Assembly: GCF_016545825.1 (NCBI RefSeq)
Contig: NC_052622.1
Location: 16,177,037-16,241,036, forward strand
DNA: 64,000 bases
Direction: 5' to 3'
Source: Eucalyptus grandis
Lineage: Eukaryota > Streptophyta > Magnoliopsida > Myrtales > Myrtaceae
Shown piece by piece: positions 1 through 21,704 of this stretch. A model generated the notes under the pieces. It had not been told where the DNA came from. It did not search any database and worked only from the letters and a program-made list of their open reading frames with translations. A program made the translations under genes and the position numbers. The first letter of the stretch is position 1; the number at the start of each line of letters is the position of its first letter.

Positions 1-7113
<7,113 letters not shown>

Positions 7114-7234
7114 AATGCGTTCATTCTCATCTGCAGATGTCACAACGGGAGAAAATGGTTGCAACATGGCTGCTTTTGTTCCCGTCTCAAATCTGTTATC
7201 CCAGCTAGCAATTTGGCTATTACGTTTACAGCAG
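7114..7234 (-). pseudogene. Orphan RAPTOR exon after the premature stop
   Basis: After an acceptor CAG at 7235-7237 the minus strand reads [20 protein letters not shown] and then [14 protein letters not shown]. This matches the RAPTOR linker just before the WD40 propeller. In full-length plant RAPTOR the next residues begin the first WD40 blade (RVWNYEE in Arabidopsis). Here they are replaced by MYSMFC and a stop with no donor. The exon lies downstream of the TGA ending the main frame, so it would be translated only if the frameshift in the previous exon were bypassed. Confidence 0.75.
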
Positions 7235-7352
7235 CTGAAAGTCAAGAAAGAAAAAGAGAAGACACTAAAAAAGGGTAAGGGGATGCACATTTTATGACAT
7301 GGTGAATAGAAGGAAAATGTTGAGGACTCACAAGAGTGTTATTGGCATTTAT

Positions 7353-10300
7353 TCATGTGCTCAAGTGCAAATCTCCCTCTTCCTTTGTAGCTGATATTTC
7401 TTCAGAATCCTCAGCTGCAGTAAGCAATGGCTTGGAGAAGTGGCGACAACTCCAATTATAAATAGTCGATTGCAGAAGGAAACTGTGCTCTGGAGCCCCT
7501 GCAGTTCCTCCAGAAGCTAAAATAGCATCAGCTAAGCCAGATCCCGGAGAACTCATCAAATATGGCCTGGACTCCAAAGAGCAAACTCTTCGCATTCCTG
7601 CTAAATAACTTGGCTGAGAAGGGCTAACAGGAGGAGTTCTAAATGTTAATGGAAAGCGACCTGCAAATGATAGCCGAATATCAAGGAATGGATTTAAACA
7701 AAGGAAGACAAATTACCAATCTTGCAACTCAAGATAATAAATGCAACCAGACAACAAAAAGTGGGGTCCGCTATAAGTAATTAACACAGAGAAGAAGCAC
7801 TTTGTTTTTTCTATTTTTTTTTTTTTTTTTTTGGGGGGGGTGGAGAGAAGGAAAGACTTTGAGCTAAGTAGAAATTACCCATTGCACGCATGTCGAACCA
7901 TGAAGTGGACCGTGCTAGACCAGCAACACTAGGGCATCCTACTACTGTTCCACCAGACTGCAAACTAATGTCAAAGTTTTTTAAGGGTTTTGTCACTACT
8001 TGCTCAAAACCAATAATGGAAAGCGCACGCCTGCCAAGACTTGCTATGCGTGGTGATGAATCCTTTGCCAAAGTGCACATAGCTGATATGCACTGGGAAT
8101 AAATAGCCTTATCAAGTGGTTTTGGCATGAAATTGTTGGTGACGCCATTGCTCACACTATCATTGACTATTGCAGAATCGGCGTGCTCAGATGAATCATC
8201 TGATGATATAGATCCATGCATAACTCCAGAAGCAACGAGAGGGCTGCTAGATGAGACCCTACTTTCACGAAACCATGGACTATCATTGCCAAATCTAGGT
8301 AAGGGACCCATTTGAGATGAAACAATACTTCCAAGCTGGATTGTGGTACATCCACTGCCCATGCCTTTTATTTGTGCCAGTGAAGGTAAAGAAGTCAGCA
8401 AAGAATTAGACTGAGGTTTCCGGCAGGCAGCAGCAATTGACTTAAGGTGCTTGTTGTGACCAAAAGCAAACCGTCCCATTGCTGTCAAATTAAAATGTCA
8501 TTCAGTCCAGTAAAGAAATATAATCCAGAGAAATGCAGGAAACTCCCCAATTAAGCATTTTTGCACATGTTTTGCATGCACATTACTGGACCAAATTTCA
8601 TCTAAGAGACAAGATAAACTACTATTAGAACTCCTGTTTAGTAGCATAGCTGGAAGAGATAAGAAGAAGTGGTTATGATGGAAAGTATGCTTCACGGAAC
8701 ATATAAAACACAATATGCTTGGAATCCCTTTTTTCTTGTGGTAATTGAAATTCCTTAACAAGGGTCATTTGTAAGCTACGGCCCCAGAAAACAATGGCAC
8801 AAGTGCATGAGTTGGTTGTCCTAGGTAGAAGCATTGTGGTCGATCACCTTGAACAATCATCTACCTATCATCTTCAGTCAAGTTACCCAATAAACGAGAA
8901 TAGCAGATGATGAAGTAACAACAATAATTTTAGCCTTATTATCGTTCTTAGTACATGCATTAAAGCATTAAGATGCGCAAGATAATGACTACAACCAACA
9001 GTAATACCATAGTCTGGATACATATACTAAAGTAATGGTCATGATATACAACTCATTGAAATAAACAAAAACATATTTTCATTAAAGCATAGTTTCTCTG
9101 AACTGATTGAACAAGATGGCATTAAGAACCATGAGGAAACATAACATCTGATATCAACAATGTCTAGGCCAAAATGAACGGGCAAGTAAGCCAAGGAAAA
9201 CTTTAAAGCTAGTGTACTTTCTTAAATCACAAGGAAATTGGTGTTGAAACAGAAAGCAGCAAGTGTGATTCAAGCACGAGGTAAAATACTTTTCCAAAAT
9301 AATAGCATATATGTGAAGCAATTAATTACATCCAACTATAATGGAACAATATCTTTTTTATACAGTTTTTTAATAGACACTGTACATCTTTGCCTGGAAT
9401 TGTCCAATATATGGCGAGAGGTAGAGAAATAAAGTTTTGTAAAATTGAAATTTCTTAAGACACACATAGTCCAAAGATCAGAAGCAGGACATGATCAAAC
9501 TGATTTTAACATTAAGTGATCAAGAAGTTCCATGACCACTTCATCCCAGACAATATCAAGAAATTAGTTGGATTCAGTGTCATCTTTTGCTGACTTAAAT
9601 AGATTCTCAGAAAACAAAAGAAAGGAGAACTGCATACAACATATGGGGAGATTACAAACCTACAGCGACTTCTGCCCTCACCATGGGGCTGTTATCTGAA
9701 ACAACACCCAAGAGGCTTTTGATAATGCTAATCTCAGTCCTAGTCTTTTCATCATCATCATATTCTTCATCTCTAGTAACGCTATCTGTACTAGAGTCAG
9801 ACCCAACATCAAGCAGGGTACCCAGGGCAAAAACAGCAGAAGCCCTTACCTGAAGTTAAAAAATACAGAATTTAGAAAGCCAATGTCATTTACATAATAC
9901 AATAGGCAGGAATTATCTTCATCAAGATTGAGATGATAAAGCTAAGTATAGACCTCTGGTTGGGGCTCGAATAATAGAGGATCAAATATAGCAGGGGCAT
10001 TTGCCTTCCAACCAATCATTTGGGCCTCCGTAAAATCCTCCCAAACCTTTCCCAGACAAAGAGCAAGCCACTGAAGGAACAACGGATCAGTCCGCGTGTC
10101 CTTTGGATTTGGACTCCATATGTGCCTCAAGCAGACATGGATAAGGCCTGCTTGGACACATGCTTCCTGACCCCTACGGTGGCCATCCACAATGACGGCC
10201 AAAACAAAGGCCGCCATTGCGCGATGCTCGGGATATGCTTCCCTACTGTCGAGAAACCTGATGAAGTATGTGTGGCCTCCAGATTTTACTAAATCCACCT

Positions 10301-13300
10301 GACATGACTATTGTTGCACAAGTGAAAAAATGAAGGCCATTCAGAATGATACATCACTAATCATTAAGGAATTCCTAATAAAAGCAACATACTCGCAAAT
10401 AGTGATTGAATTCGAACCATATTCTTATTTTCTTTCGCTCAATATATGTTTCCTCCATCCTAAAATAGATGAATCCCTTCCCAAAGGACCATATGTTCAC
10501 ATTTTGTAACAGTTGCTATGTAGTGCCTGATGAAAACTAATCCCAAAAATTGCTTCTAGGATCATAGAGCAACAGAGTCCAAAGCACAGAACAGACATTT
10601 CCACTTCCACTATGGCAATTACATAAGATACATAGCACCATATTTCCTCTTGGGATGAAGAAACAGCCACAATGACACTAAGTCGTGCCCTTGTTGAGTC
10701 TGTCCAACCAGTGACTCGATCCAGATTCATCTAAAATATGGACACTGTTATGGCCCCATATACCCCCAAAACTATCCAATTCACCCCCTCCTCCCCCCCC
10801 CCCCCCCAAAAAAAAAAAGAGAAAAAGTGATGGACCAAGTGCACTCTACACTATCTACACATGGAACAAGATCCAAATATAGCAATCCCAGCCAACCATG
10901 TTTTACATTTTGCAGTTAAACAACACATGCTGTCATCATTACCTTGTCTAGGGAAAGAATTTTTGTCCAAACAAAAACAAGAATATGCTGCAGCTCTGGA
11001 GTTGGGGTGCACAACATCTTTAGGACATATGGAAATACCCCAACTGACAAGGCCTATGAGGAAGTTTTTTCAAAAGACTACAGTTAAAAGTAGCAGGAAG
11101 TATATCAAAAGGGAGAACACAAAATCAAAGCCACCATTGTTACCAGATCCACAGCCCAAGGTCCCATGTCGAGGAACCTTGCGAGGAGAACAAGTGCCCG
11201 GAATCGATGATTCTGGCCATGCAGAACCTAAGAGCACAACGAGATATCTCAATCACTCAGGCTTATAGACCAACAGCACAACTTGAACACGCAAGACTAA
11301 AGGTGTGACATGGTCACAAGATGACTCCAAAATATGACTAGAGCAATATCACACCTGAAGAACAACAGGCAACTGCTCTGGTGGTTTTTTATGCTCGGAC
11401 CCATGATCAAGCCATGCCTCAAATGCTGTTAGCTGTTCGGTGAAAAAAGGGCTTGGCTGAAAGAACACCCAACGATGTTACTTGAGGATAAACCATGAGT
11501 GAGATCAAGCAATTTGAAGGTACAGAGTAAAAATACGAACCGTGTATTCTGCACGAGAATCTTCAACCAAAGACGGAAGCTGCGAAAGGCAGATTTCAGC
11601 AGCCATGTCCCATGCATCCCTAGATACACCAAGAATAAAATCAGTAGTAAATTGTCAACAACATGAAAACACTTGATCCCGAAAGCAATTGCAGTACCAC
11701 ATATGATGCTGATGCGTCAGTGGCAGTGCTGGGTGAGATATTGGCGAACAGTTAGCTGACCGCATGATTCTTTCAGCAAGTAAAAAATTTCGGAACAAGC
11801 TGGCAACCAAAAGGTCTTGTCTGAACAACCTTTGAAACAAATCTGTAGCACACCAATTGAATATTGACCAGAGGCAGAGGAATACGCAATTGATCAAAAT
11901 AAGAAAATTAAACAAACTGCACTACTTGAGTACAAAGAATAACACTACTACCATGAGGGAGAACATTCCAAGCAATAGTGTCAGTCACTGCAGTTAAAAT
12001 CCAGTACAGTTCTCCCAGAGGCGTCTTGCGATCATCTGGGCGACCAGGAATTTTATCAATCAGAGAATAATCAAGGCACTCCGATAGAAGTGATCTGGTA
12101 CGGAACCTGACAGCCAAATTTTTTAGAACAAGAGTTTTCTCAGACTAAATTGTGTCAACTAACAATTTCAGTTTGATCATGTAGCCAAGCTTCATCATCT
12201 ATTTGGCCTATCAACGTAGAGGAAGCTAAGCAGAACATCTCTACCTACAAATGATTGTGGAGAAAGCTATATAACTTATACAAACTTAAGCATAAGAACC
12301 TCCACACCCACAGCAAAGAAGAACACCAGCATGCATATGTGTCACTTTGTGAAGAATTATCCTTGTTATTGAAGAACCTATGGAAAACCCAGTACATATA
12401 AACTGGAGCATGTCCCCTCGATTTAGAAAATGCAATATATACCTCTTTCAAGTCATTGTTGAAAACAACTTTTCACTGCTACATTAGACTAGACCAAAGT
12501 GTGAAGCACCATCACATGCAAAAAACCCAGGTACAGGTTGTTAACTTAAACCATTAAAAGGCACAAAATGAATAAGATAAAATTCAAGACAGTGATATTT
12601 AAGGAACTAGGTTTCACCATCTTAAAAACATCTTAATGGGGGTGGTGAGGCAAGACGTAAAGACATCAGCAGGAAATTCAGCACTCTGAGGGAGGGTCTG
12701 ATGTGCTTCACAGGCTGCCAGAATAATGCAATCCCTTGTGGATTCACTAGTATGAGCAGCACACCAGTCATTAAGCTACCATGAATTCATAAATGTTAGT
12801 CATTGCGAAGTCCAAAAATATATGACAAACACTAAAACAATCTCAGATGGTTAGATTTGATATAACATTAACAGCTGAAAGCATGCCCATCTTTGAGTAC
12901 CTTTACAAATGCATTGACTATCAAACCAGCAGCAGAGCAATCTAAGACATATATCGATGGCGTCCTCAACCAAGAATCAAGTTCACTGATCTGCAGGGGA
13001 ATATACTGTGTATAACTCTGCAAAAATGGCACAATACAGCATTAAAAAGAAACTTAACCAAATGTGACAATTAAAACCACATAAGTAGCAGTCCAACCAT
13101 GCAACATTTAGATTCAACAAAATGCCGAAAAGAGCAAAGAAATAAGATATATTACCTTGTTGAAAACCCAGATTTCGCCGTTTGTAGTTGGCTTTAGAAC
13201 ACCGTGACCATTGTAATGAAACAGAACTCTCTCAGACTTGGCATGTCTGCGACACACTATACACAGTTTCTTTACTTCGTCAATGGTAGGATCAAGCTTC

Positions 13301-16300
13301 CTCATAAAAGCCTGCTCGGACTGCAAGAATGTAGTAAATGAAGACCAGAAAACAAAGTAAAAGGAAATTGTTTAAAAAGGGTTAAAGAAATCTCACCTTC
13401 AAATGCCAACTTTCATACTGTTTCTTCAAAGCTTCTCCAATTAATTCAATAGCTTTTCGAGGTTGCATTGAAAGTGGATCTAAAAAGGGAATTAAATCCA
13501 ACAAAAAGGAAAAAGATTAAACATGTTATTAAAAGTCAACTCCAAATATAATCTCCATGTGGCTGCCATCAATAAGATGGAAAAGGAGCAATCTACAATT
13601 GCTGAATCAAGAGATATTTTGAAAATCATCCAATTAAAAAACGCTGATTTCAATCAAGTAAAATGAAGATTGAGACAAGGATGCTATGCCATGAAGTATA
13701 TCCATATATAGATAAAAGAAGCATCTGTTCTCAATTAAAGTACATGCGCGCATGCAAGCACATATATCACGCAACAATTTTGCAAAGCAAAGAGATACCA
13801 TAAAAGCAGAAAAGAATTCCAAAGCATGAAAGAAGTGATCTACCTATCCAGCACTCCATTCTGGCACAAGGAGATGTCTTAATAACATCAGGTGGATCAA
13901 CACTTATGTTTAAACATAAGACAATAGCTACACATCTCGTTTTAGTCTGCAGAGCAACAAACCATTAGAAACATCTCATCGCTAGACTAGCATCGGCATT
14001 TTCTTTAATTTCTACCTCTGTAAAGTTAACATTCTTACTAATGAATTTCCTTATACTACTTTTGCAACAGCCAACTTCTAATGAATGAATTAAATGAAAA
14101 TAAAATAGAGCGCTCTGCAAATAGCATGACTGCACATGCAAAAAAATGTACAAAGGCTGCTGTATATCTCTCAACGGAAGGAGACACACAGAATTTCATG
14201 TTATCTTTGATAGAAAGAGAGAAGCCATTCCTCTAACACACGGAGAAAAAAGCCGCTCAAGCAAGGATATCTTACCAAGATAAGAATAATGTAGTGCTAA
14301 TATACAACATCATCCCACAAAGACATGTTTTCATTTCTACACCTTAAATAGAGCAACACTTTATATGAGCACTGTTTCTGCAATAACTTTAGCTTTGATT
14401 GATGTGGATTGCGTCATACTTGAAGTAATAAAGTAGACAAATCGCTGTTCCCCTCAAAACCAAATGAATGACTCTCAGTGTTTCACTTTTAATGGCCCGC
14501 TCAACATTGTGACATGCACCTTGTGAGGAACTCAGAGTAAATAAAATACCAGAAGTTGGCACTCAGGAAGCACCAGCACTGCGGATCCCCCAGCCCAATA
14601 AATTAGAAAGGAAAATAATATAGACATAAAAAACCACATCAGAAGATAAGAGTGCTTCTTCTGAATGTAATTCAACACTTATCACTTGAAATATATTAAA
14701 GCTATTTCATTAACCGGACGAGATATATAGTTCTTATATCAATATATCCACTACCATGAAAGCCATAAATTTTTTAGAACATAATTTGCTAAATAAAAAT
14801 TTCACCTGTCCATATCACTTCAGGCAGCCAAAATTTCAATTTACTAACTCTTCTTAAAAGTTCCAGCTAAACACAATTCGCCCTACTTTTAAGACAATTG
14901 CTTCAAAGCAAAATGACTAGAGAAATTTGTTCAACTAGATAAGCCAAAAAGATCCTCCAAGACAATTCAAGCTTTTAAAAGCATTTTAAAAGGCTCTCTA
15001 ATTTTCTAGTTATAGTCATTTACGACTCTGCTGCATGTTATTGAGCTAAAGAGTTTTACTGACTTATCGCTTTAAAACTGATAACTGAAACCTATGCCAA
15101 TCTATGCCAGAGAAAATTGCAGCTCTGCCATCAGTATATCCGAATACATATCCCACAAGTTCCATGCCTTATAGGTAGATGCTTCTTGCATTGATCGATT
15201 CCCACTTACCTGTTTTTTCGGATTTGTGGGGAATAAGATATTAAAGCACATTCTTACCCACCAAAAACTTGGATGGATAGCGGGAAAGCCTAAGGTCAAT
15301 GCACCATAATAATTTTGTACACCGAGCAGAACATCCAAACAAAAGAACCATTTCGCAGGTACATATATGGCAAATGCATTACCTGCATAGATTGACGAAA
15401 ATAATGACAGAAAGCAGTCTAGAATCAGAAGTTTGATTGCCAAAGGGCTTCTCAGTTCAGAAGATCAGGCCATACCCATAACTTAATGTTCAGAGAAGTA
15501 CACTGAGAACAATTCCGGCCAGTTAGCCAGGGTAAGACAGAGAGGCGGGCCAGTTCTAGTAGAACCAAATTTCTTAGCTTCCCCAACTCCCCAGTTGTCC
15601 CCATTAGAAATGGAGGTTACAGGAAGAATGCCAACAAAAATTCCTCACTATGTTACGCATTTACATCTAGTGTTTTGTAGCATAGAGCATAGTCATAACC
15701 CTTAATCATTAAGAAATAATTCACCCCCTTTTGCCCTAGCCATCTCTTTTACCAATCAAAAAGTGCAACACAACTTACACACATAATCATGAGGAATGCA
15801 AATCACTCGACTCGAATAGCACCATGTCACTATTGCAACACAAACCCAGTTCAGCGGGCAACAAACCTCCCGAGCAGCCACAGTGCAAAGAAGAAGAAAA
15901 AACAAGTTTTGTCCATCAGTCCGCCAGCACTTAATCACAAACTAACAACATCGAACATCATCGACCAAGCTAACGAGCAGAGTGAAAAAAAAAAAAAAAA
16001 AAGGAGAGAGAACGAACGCCAGAAAGTTTACCCGTTTCTTAAGCCGCCATTTCGAGACGAAGCCGCTCTCGGAGGGGCCGCAGGGCGCGCAGGCCTCGGA
16101 CGCCTCGCGCCGGAGCTCACGCAAGACGACATTTTGCGGCGAGTACGGAGGGCCGCTCGTGCCGCAACCGCCGTCCTCGTTGCCGGAGGACAGGCCGCGG
16201 TGGTCCAGGGACGCCGCCGACTGAGAGAACCGGGACGTCATCACGTCGCCCAAGGCCACCACCAATTTGGAAACTAATCCCTCTCGACAGCACCACCCTT

Positions 16301-16316
16301 CAAACCCGAAAACCAT
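7353..16316 (-). CDS. RAPTOR-like TORC1 subunit, truncated before the WD40 domain
   Basis: RAPTOR is the TORC1 scaffold that presents substrates to TOR kinase. Sixteen exons join in frame: 16032-16316, 13844-13946, 13397-13479, 13156-13320, 12901-13017, 12618-12775, 11952-12106, 11698-11842, 11541-11619, 11355-11456, 11144-11227, 10943-11053, 9954-10307, 9660-9849, 7879-8481, 7353-7660, giving about 1013 aa. The caspase-like RNC domain ([11 protein letters not shown], later VLDCSAAG) and the HEAT repeats are complete. Arabidopsis RAPTOR1B is about 1344 aa. Here the last exon loses frame near 7376, after ISATKEEGD, and stops at 7353, so the WD40 propeller is absent. The family start (MALGD in Arabidopsis) reads GTG at 16257-16259; I used the upstream in-frame ATG, but the ATG at 16241 is equally possible. 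It may be a young pseudogene or a truncated paralogue. Confidence 0.8.
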
Positions 16317-19300
16317 GACACCCGCAGAACAAAAAGTAAGGCGCTACCCAATCACCGCAACGGCGAGAGGAGGCGAGCCTCCAGGCGGAGATGGAAAGGG
16401 CATGGACTCATCGACGAGAAGCCACTGGGACCATTGGTGCGAGGAGGAGACGGAGCTTTCTCGAAGAAGAGAGAGAAAACACAGTAAGCAAGCGAGACGA
16501 AGAAGAAAACAAGGAGTAGAGAACGATGGGCTTCGCGGGGGAGGAGAGGCGGGGCGACGGCGGCGGGCGGCGGCGGCGGCGGAAGAAGCCAAGCTAGGAG
16601 AAAGAAACCATGCCGTCGCGGACAAATCGACTGGCGTCGATCGTGTCGCGATTCCGACAATCGAAAAAAACAGTTAGCCGAATCTTCGGCAACTTTCGTT
16701 ACGTACGGACTCTGATTACTTTCCTATAAAGGAGTCGTTGAATATTATAAAAAGCACTTAATCCAACAAATTTATATTGAGTGAGCAAGACGGACTGATC
16801 GGACCAATTGAGTTCGACTCTCCGAATATGTATATTATATGTTCTCGAAAGTGTCGATCTAATTCGCGGACTAAATATGTATATTATATGTTCATTTCTT
16901 CGAAAAAGAAGGGAAGAAAGTGGCATTAATGATCTCACTGATTTGATTTGCTTGATTAGTGCCGAAATGTTTCACTCTCTTTTTTATTCATATTTTCCTT
17001 CTATTCCTTCAGTGTTGGCTAACCTTCGCGTTATCTTTCAAAGAGAATATCCCTTCCGTATACTTTTTTTTCCTCACGACCAGATTCTCTTGGTAATCCC
17101 CGTTGCTTCCCTCTTCGATTACTACCACATTTCTACTAAGGGTGAGCAAAACGAACTTGACCAGCTCAATTGAGTTCGGTTTTCGAGAGTAGCGATCCAA
17201 TTTCCGAACCAAATAATATATATTAATTTTTTCAAAAAAGAGAACAAAGCGTCATGAATAATCTCATTGGCTTGCTTTGTTTCAATTAGTGCTGAAATCT
17301 TTCGCCCTTTCTTTTAATTCATGTTTTCCTTTTATACATTCGATGTCGACTGACCTTCACATTATCTTTCAAAGAGAATATCCCTTGCGTATACTTTTTT
17401 TCCTCGTGACCGGATTCCTTGCCAATTTGTTGCAAAAATAAAGTGGAGGCAATCTCCTTTACTTCCCTCTTTGATTACCGCCACATTTGTTGCCCCTTTT
17501 CGTGTAGCTTGGAGGAATTAATTCCTTTGCTGGAGAAAAAGCATGGAAGATTTCCTTGATTGATTGGTTAGACCTCTTTCTTTTTGTTGTAGAAAAGCCA
17601 AAATCTCTTACCGTCTTTCTTTTTTTTAATTTCATCTTCATGTTAAATAAGTGACTAGTTCTAGTCCCAAGACCAATCACTCCATTCCCTTGTTCCTAGG
17701 TAGAATCGACCAAATCGGAAATCGATCACCCTTACTTGATCCACCAAAATTCCACCAATCTCCATGTACTAATCTACATTAGACTATAAGTTTACGGTTA
17801 GTGCAAATTCATGAAACAATTTTTTTTCTCTTTTTACCTTTAGGAAAATTGTCCAAAAAATCATAAGCTTATTGCACTTTTGTTAATTTATATTAAAAAA
17901 TTTTAATTTCACCAATTGAGTCTTAAATTTTTTGATAATTTGTCAATTGAATTCATCGACCAGAAAAAATTATTGACACATACGCTAGTAAGGCCATGCA
18001 AGATGATCGATGCTTATGTGAATATTTTTTTTATTATTCTTTTAAAGAATGATTTTGTTTTTAGAATTTCTCTCATTCTTTTACTTTTTTTTAACCAAGT
18101 ACCTTCGTTGGTCATAGGTGAGAGCCAACTAACCCTTGCCAATAACAGGTGAATAAAAGGCAAAATTAAAAAAAGAAAAGAAAAAGAGGAAGAAAATAAA
18201 AAAAAAAATCAGTTTTTAAAATTATATAAATTATTTATGTTAGCGCTAACCGTGCCACGTAAAACGGCTAACATTCATATTAGTGATTTTCAGCTAAAAT
18301 TAGCTAAATAGATTCAATTGACAAATTTTTAAAATGTTTAGAATTGAAATGACAAAATTATGATAAATTTAGAACTTTTTATACAAATTTACCTTCCACC
18401 TTCTTGTGAGATTCAAAATCGAACAATATGAATTGGGCAAAATTATAATTCAAAAAACTAAAATGATCTTTTTTTATGATATTTGTATTCTAATTTCTCG
18501 ATCGGATTGATTTCATAGACGTACCGAATTGTCCCGTCCACGTACCTTAAAAAGAACTCCATCCACACTGGTAGGAACTAGGAAGTGGCCCGAAAAAAGG
18601 TAACGGCTAGATGGAATATATGCAGGTAAATTTTTCTTCTCCAGTGAAAAATTAAGTAGAAAATGCTGTGATTAAAAGTATGTATTGCCATTACATTTTA
18701 CGCATGCATTTCTTACTTCCACCAATTCCCCTGGTGCGAACTTTCACTTTTATATCCAAAAGGCGTTTGAATATAAAATCAATCACTTTATCAAAAGCAC
18801 TTTTGACATGGAAAAGCATTACAAATGAAAAGATTTTATCCGTTGGATGAAACGAATACAGTTATTGATGTTGGCTTTATACATGTGTTAGCATTTTAAT
18901 TTTGTTGGTATTAGACTGGAAAGATTCATGTACCCGCGAAACAGATAAAATTATTAAATATCAAATTTCAAATATCGTGTTAGTATTTTGATTTTGTGTT
19001 GTGGGTCCATTGTTTTTATTCCATTAGCGAACAACAAAAAAGTTCCTAGGATCAATTTCCATCGGTACTTTTTCCAACTATGGCTTCCTCAATGAGATTA
19101 GTCCTATAGTTCGACATTTATAGAGCAGCATCGCTCGAAATTGGCTGCATGGATAAGAGAAATCTGTATTCATGACTTGGTCAATAACTCGAATTAATTC
19201 ATGCCGAAACGACATTTTTATCAGCAGCGATTGCTTACAGACACTTCAGGAGGGAGATCATCAGTTCTCGTTTTCCATAAAGTCAGCATACACGCGAGGT

Positions 19301-21704
19301 GACGCAGCAGTCGTGACCTCATTCCTCTTTGATCATTTGAGCATTACAAAGTTTAAAATCCTGAATCATTGTAGCATTAGTTTATTCTCCACGATCTGTC
19401 TGTATGTTCGACCATTGTCCAAAGGGCCGTTCATCGTTGCGCACTGTCTCATCCCATGTCCATCGATCCTGGTTGGTCACTCTCAAAAGAAGCCGAGATG
19501 CATTTCTGATTGCTCTGATTGGAACATCTAATGAAAACTACTGGGCGAAAGAGATCAGATCAGTTTGACAGCCGAGTGGAAAGCATGATAGGGAAGTGAC
19601 CCATAACGTGTTGCTATATGTTTGGAGTTTACCAAGACTTAAGCCCTATTGAACACATTATCTCTTCCTCAAACAAAAACTCTAATTTCTTACTACTATA
19701 TTGATCACCAGAATCTATTGAGGATTCGAAATAATGCTATCGGGCATTTATTAAAGACTCAAACCCAAAAGCAAAAGATTCAATTATAACTAAGCATGTG
19801 CATGTGTGGATATATATATCCTGGCTAGGTCACCAACTTTCCAAGGCATCTTTAAGTGAAAGGCATTAACGGACTTAATCACCTCAATTATTGTGCAAAT
19901 GCAATTAGACACCCTACCTCATTTTATATTGTGCAAGAATTGTATTTTCTAGTACATAATTATCCAAGTGATTAGATATATTAGATAATATAGATAAAGA
20001 GACTAGAATAAGAATGAGTTTCATCAATTTGTAAATTCCAACTTTATGTGCATTAGATGTTACACACAAGGACATAATTATCATTTTATTGTACCTCATG
20101 AATGGCCAAGAACCCTCTTCGGTAAGACAAGATTTTGGTAAACAAACTTCACAAAACAAGGTTGTAATTACGAAAACGAGAAGGACAAATTAATTGCATT
20201 CAATGAACAAAAAGTATGTTTTACTATATGTACTAGTGTGCTTAGCGCATGTTCCGCATGGGTTTTATATTCCAAAATTTGTTGGAAATTCATGTTTACT
20301 AAATCACATTCCCCATGTTTTCAGATTCAGATTACCAGGATATTAACTAATTTTTAGAGCTGTACCAATTACTAAAGAGCCTAAAGATGCACATCGTGCT
20401 TTGACGGATCACTGTAAGGCGAGGAAGGTGTAGGAAAGCTTGATAAATATTTCATTTTGGCCTTCCTTTTTTTTCAATGGTAACATCTCTGCTTGGCTTC
20501 AAATGAATGTTGTTTCGTCCCAAAAAACATTTTTTCTCGCTTCTCTGTGGCTTATCAGGAAGACGAGGACTATGGAGATTCTGGATAACGCTATTATCCC
20601 TTTACAGAGACTAGAAGTAATGACCCGATGACTCATCTTGAACTTGAGAGTCAAACGGAGGACTCTGATATGGTTCAAGTTTGCAGAAGCCAACTTCAGG
20701 TGTACTGAAAACGAATACCGATGGTAGTGCAAAAACGAATCCTGGGGAACTGAGCACGGGGGGTTTAGTTTAAGATGAGGATGAAAGGCGGGTTACTGAC
20801 TTCTCTGCGGGGCTAGGTCACGGGAACATTTTGTTATCTGAACTCGAAAGTCTGCAGCAAGGACCCATCTTGGCCTGGAATGAAGGAACTCGTCTTCTGG
20901 AAGTGACTGTTGATTCTTTCAGAAGCAGTTCCTTTGATGATTTTAAGTGCTAATGGGAAACATCAACTTCCGGCAAATATGGTTCTCGACTGTAGATCTT
21001 TATTGGCAATAACAGGAGGAAGTTACTATCCGCAAAAATAGAAATTATCTTTCTTTTTTAACAGTCATGAATGAATAGATTTAACAACTAGTACTTCGGG
21101 GGACGGATTGTATGGGGGTTACTTAAACAATTTAAAACCCGACTAAAACAGGTTTAAGAAAACATCAAACTCGAACTACATGGGTTCGGAAAATATCCTT
21201 ATTCGATGCATTTGGATTACCGCGTTGGACAGTTCATCGTCGGTAAGCTGCTTTAAATTGGTTGCGACCGTCTGCAAGCTCGAGCACTGATTAACTCTAG
21301 TTTTTGCTGATGGTATTCTGAGATATCAAAGATGATAGATACACTGAGAGAATGCCTAGGAGGGTAAACTATCTTCAACCCAAGTCGACGAAAACTTGCT
21401 CTTTCCTTGTAACGGGACTTGCATGATCGCTAACGTAAGAGGCAGGAACAGTTAGTTGATCGTTACATTTCTTCCTTCACCGAGTTAATTGCATCGGAAA
21501 ATCAGCTGCTGTGATATCTTTTCCAATTTAACCATGGAAGATTTATAAAGCGGGAACTTGATTAATGTGAACTCGGCGAGACGAGAAATTTAACAATGTA
21601 AGTGGGATGTAGGGATGCATATATCCCTTTATTTCTTAATTACTATTCTTTAAGGAAGTAGTGCCAAGTTCAGTCCCCTAGTTAACATCAATGTTCCAAC
21701 CGTA
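16317..21704. other. Intergenic, AT-rich; no supported gene
   Basis: Positions 16317-16680 are GC-rich with antisense AGG/CGG runs, plausibly promoter and 5' UTR of the RAPTOR-like gene. From 17500 to 20400 the DNA is AT-rich with homopolymer runs and nothing recognisable. Positions 20560-21000 have a more gene-like composition, but the ORFs are short and match no family I know. The ORF at 19172-19531 also lacks identifiable motifs. Confidence 0.55.
16790..17480. repeat. Diverged tandem duplication of about 350 bp
   Basis: Unit 1 (about 16790-17135) and unit 2 (about 17140-17480) share a series of matching blocks in the same order: an AATTGAGTTCG start, a GTCGATCTAATT / GCGATCCAATT block, TTATCTTTCAAAGAGAATAT (17031-17050 and 17363-17382), and a TATACTTTTTTTCCTC block. 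The copies are noticeably diverged. No ORF spans them. Confidence 0.7.

Noticed and set aside
12610..12620. Apparent in-frame TGA after FLRW in RAPTOR exon 6
   Set aside because: The exon ends two bases earlier at a GTGAAA donor; the Trp codon is completed by the first base of exon 7 (12106), giving FLRWFRTRSLL in frame.
15102..15443. 113-aa minus-strand ORF in the RAPTOR-like gene
   Set aside because: It lies wholly within the 2.1-kb intron 1 between exons ending KKR and starting TKTRC, which join in phase without it.
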